Source: Thermoplasmata archaeon
GTDB taxonomy: Archaea; Thermoplasmatota; Thermoplasmata; RBG-16-68-12; JAGMCJ01
Reading direction: 5' to 3'
NCBI GenBank assembly: GCA_023129265.1
Contig: JAGMCJ010000115.1
Location: 1-12,403, forward strand
DNA: 12,403 nt
The notes beneath the pieces were generated by a model that did no database searches, had not been told where the DNA came from, and saw only the letters and a program-made list of their open reading frames with translations. Shown piece after piece: positions 11,677 through 12,403 of the stretch (its first letter is position 1; the number at the start of each line of letters is the position of its first letter). A program made the position numbers and the translations under genes.

Positions 11677-12403
11677 ATGAGGAAAAGTATTGTTGCCCTA
11701 TTGGCGTTTGTATTGGTGAGCATGGCTTTCTGTGCCTGGAGCCCTGGGGTCAGAGCGCAGCCGGATAGAATTGAAATTGACGAGAGTCCGTTCACACACG
11801 AGATTGATGAGTTCGTTCCAGGAGAGACCATCACAATCCACGTCTTCGGTGTGGAAGATGATGTGTATGACATAGCCATCATATACAACCCGGGAGGCGT
11901 CGATCTGAAGATGACGGACTGGGAGGACGAGACAGTGCCGGAAAGCGGCGAAATTGTCCTCGAATACGACATACCTGGTTCTGCTACCAGCCTACTCTCT
12001 TACGAAGTGCAGGCCTGGAATCATACAGGAGTCTTCCCCCCCGGGGTCACCTACACGTTTTGGGTCGTACTCTTCGACGCTGACATAGAAGTGGAAAGGG
12101 ACTACTACATCGGTGGAGAAAAAGTCGATGTTCACTACATGTGCTGGTACGAAAAGGACTATGGTCCAGTCACCGACGGCTATATCGAATGGCGGGCTGA
12201 AGACGATGCAACGAACACCGAGATTGCCAGCGATGAGATACGGATAAACGATGCGGACGATGCGGTCGGAACATTCTCGTTCGACCTAGCAACGGGAGCA
12301 GCAACGGGAGGGTATACCGTCGAATTCTGGCTGAACGACACGGATTCCGGCACGCCGGACCACGTGATCTACATAACCGAGAGCTTTAGAGTAGAGACCT
12401 TAT
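11677..12403 (+). CDS. Secreted beta-domain protein, 3' end missing
   Basis: The frame starts at ATG 11677, preceded by GAGGGTG (11666-11672), and stays open to the window end (242 residues seen). A signal peptide is clear: basic M-R-K, hydrophobic core 5-20, probable cleavage after V-R-A (25-27). The remainder is acidic, aromatic and beta-rich. Two similar units begin with E-F-V-P-G-E-T-I-T-I-H-V (45-56) and Y-Y-I-G-G-E-K-V-D-V-H-Y (143-154), about 98 residues apart, suggesting tandem Ig- or macroglobulin-like domains. I do not recognise a named family. It is likely exported, perhaps anchored by a C-terminal segment outside the window. Codon use is more AT-rich than in the upstream genes, and a STAND regulator gene lies just upstream on the same strand. 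Confidence 0.75.
   Translation, partial: MRKSIVALLAFVLVSMAFCAWSPGVRAQPDRIEIDESPFTHEIDEFVPGETITIHVFGVEDDVYDIAIIYNPGGVDLKMTDWEDETVPESGEIVLEYDIPGSATSLLSYEVQAWNHTGVFPPGVTYTFWVVLFDADIEVERDYYIGGEKVDVHYMCWYEKDYGPVTDGYIEWRAEDDATNTEIASDEIRINDADDAVGTFSFDLATGAATGGYTVEFWLNDTDSGTPDHVIYITESFRVETL

Noticed and set aside
11043..11972. A 309-codon reverse frame spanning the end of the STAND gene and the start of the secreted-protein gene
   Set aside because: It crosses two well-supported forward genes and their promoter, and has no recognisable domain.
1..12403. CRISPR arrays, insertion sequences, rRNA, integrase or attachment site at the tRNA
   Set aside because: No regularly spaced repeats, transposase or integrase motifs were seen, and no second copy of the tRNA 3' end was noticed to suggest an attachment site.

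Overview
This window looks archaeal, and a GC-rich relative of the Thermoplasmata or another euryarchaeal lineage is the most plausible source; the lineage is inference. TATA boxes lie about 26-30 bases upstream of start codons or of the tRNA. Several genes appear leaderless, others use GGTGA-type ribosome sites with GTG or TTG starts, and the tRNA gene encodes no CCA. The families present (ThiL, AmrS, an M29-like aminopeptidase, an orphan roadblock protein, a winged-helix STAND protein) fit this reading. No insertion sequence, CRISPR array, rRNA or phage gene was seen.

Bases 1-3037 hold the end of a metal-uptake operon: a membrane-anchored extracytoplasmic protein (5' end missing), then NikM/CbiM, a NikL-type anchored protein, NikQ/CbiQ and NikO/CbiO. 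The K-M-L-Q-O order matches the NikKMLQO nickel ECF transporter better than the cobalt CbiMNQO one. The genes after the first are joined by ATGA overlaps or zero spacing. A short structured leader lies in front of nikM.

Bases 3038-6382 hold a reverse-strand tRNA-Gly(GCC), thiamine-monophosphate kinase, the radical SAM protein AmrS, and on the reverse strand an M29-like aminopeptidase. Bases 6383-8963 hold a roadblock/LC7 protein, then two haloacid-dehalogenase-type phosphatases on either side of an endonuclease III-like base-excision glycosylase that lacks the catalytic lysine. The second phosphatase overlaps the glycosylase gene and is probably co-transcribed with it. Both convergent pairs (amrS/aminopeptidase and roadblock/HAD) end in one shared CTAG, which supplies both TAG stops.

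Bases 9054-11573 encode an 839-residue protein with an N-terminal winged helix, a STAND-type NTPase and a long TPR region, probably a signal-responsive transcription regulator. From 11574 to the window end, composition becomes more AT-rich. A TATA box, a GNRA-tetraloop hairpin predicted near the transcript start and a possible 13-codon leader ORF precede a secreted beta-domain protein whose 3' end is outside the window.

No complete new system is obvious. The best leads are the switch-like nikM leader, the HAD gene whose conserved N-terminus seems to need a CUG start, the two CTAG-shared stops, the lysine-less glycosylase flanked by phosphatases, the wHTH-STAND-TPR regulator, and the structured leader of the last gene.
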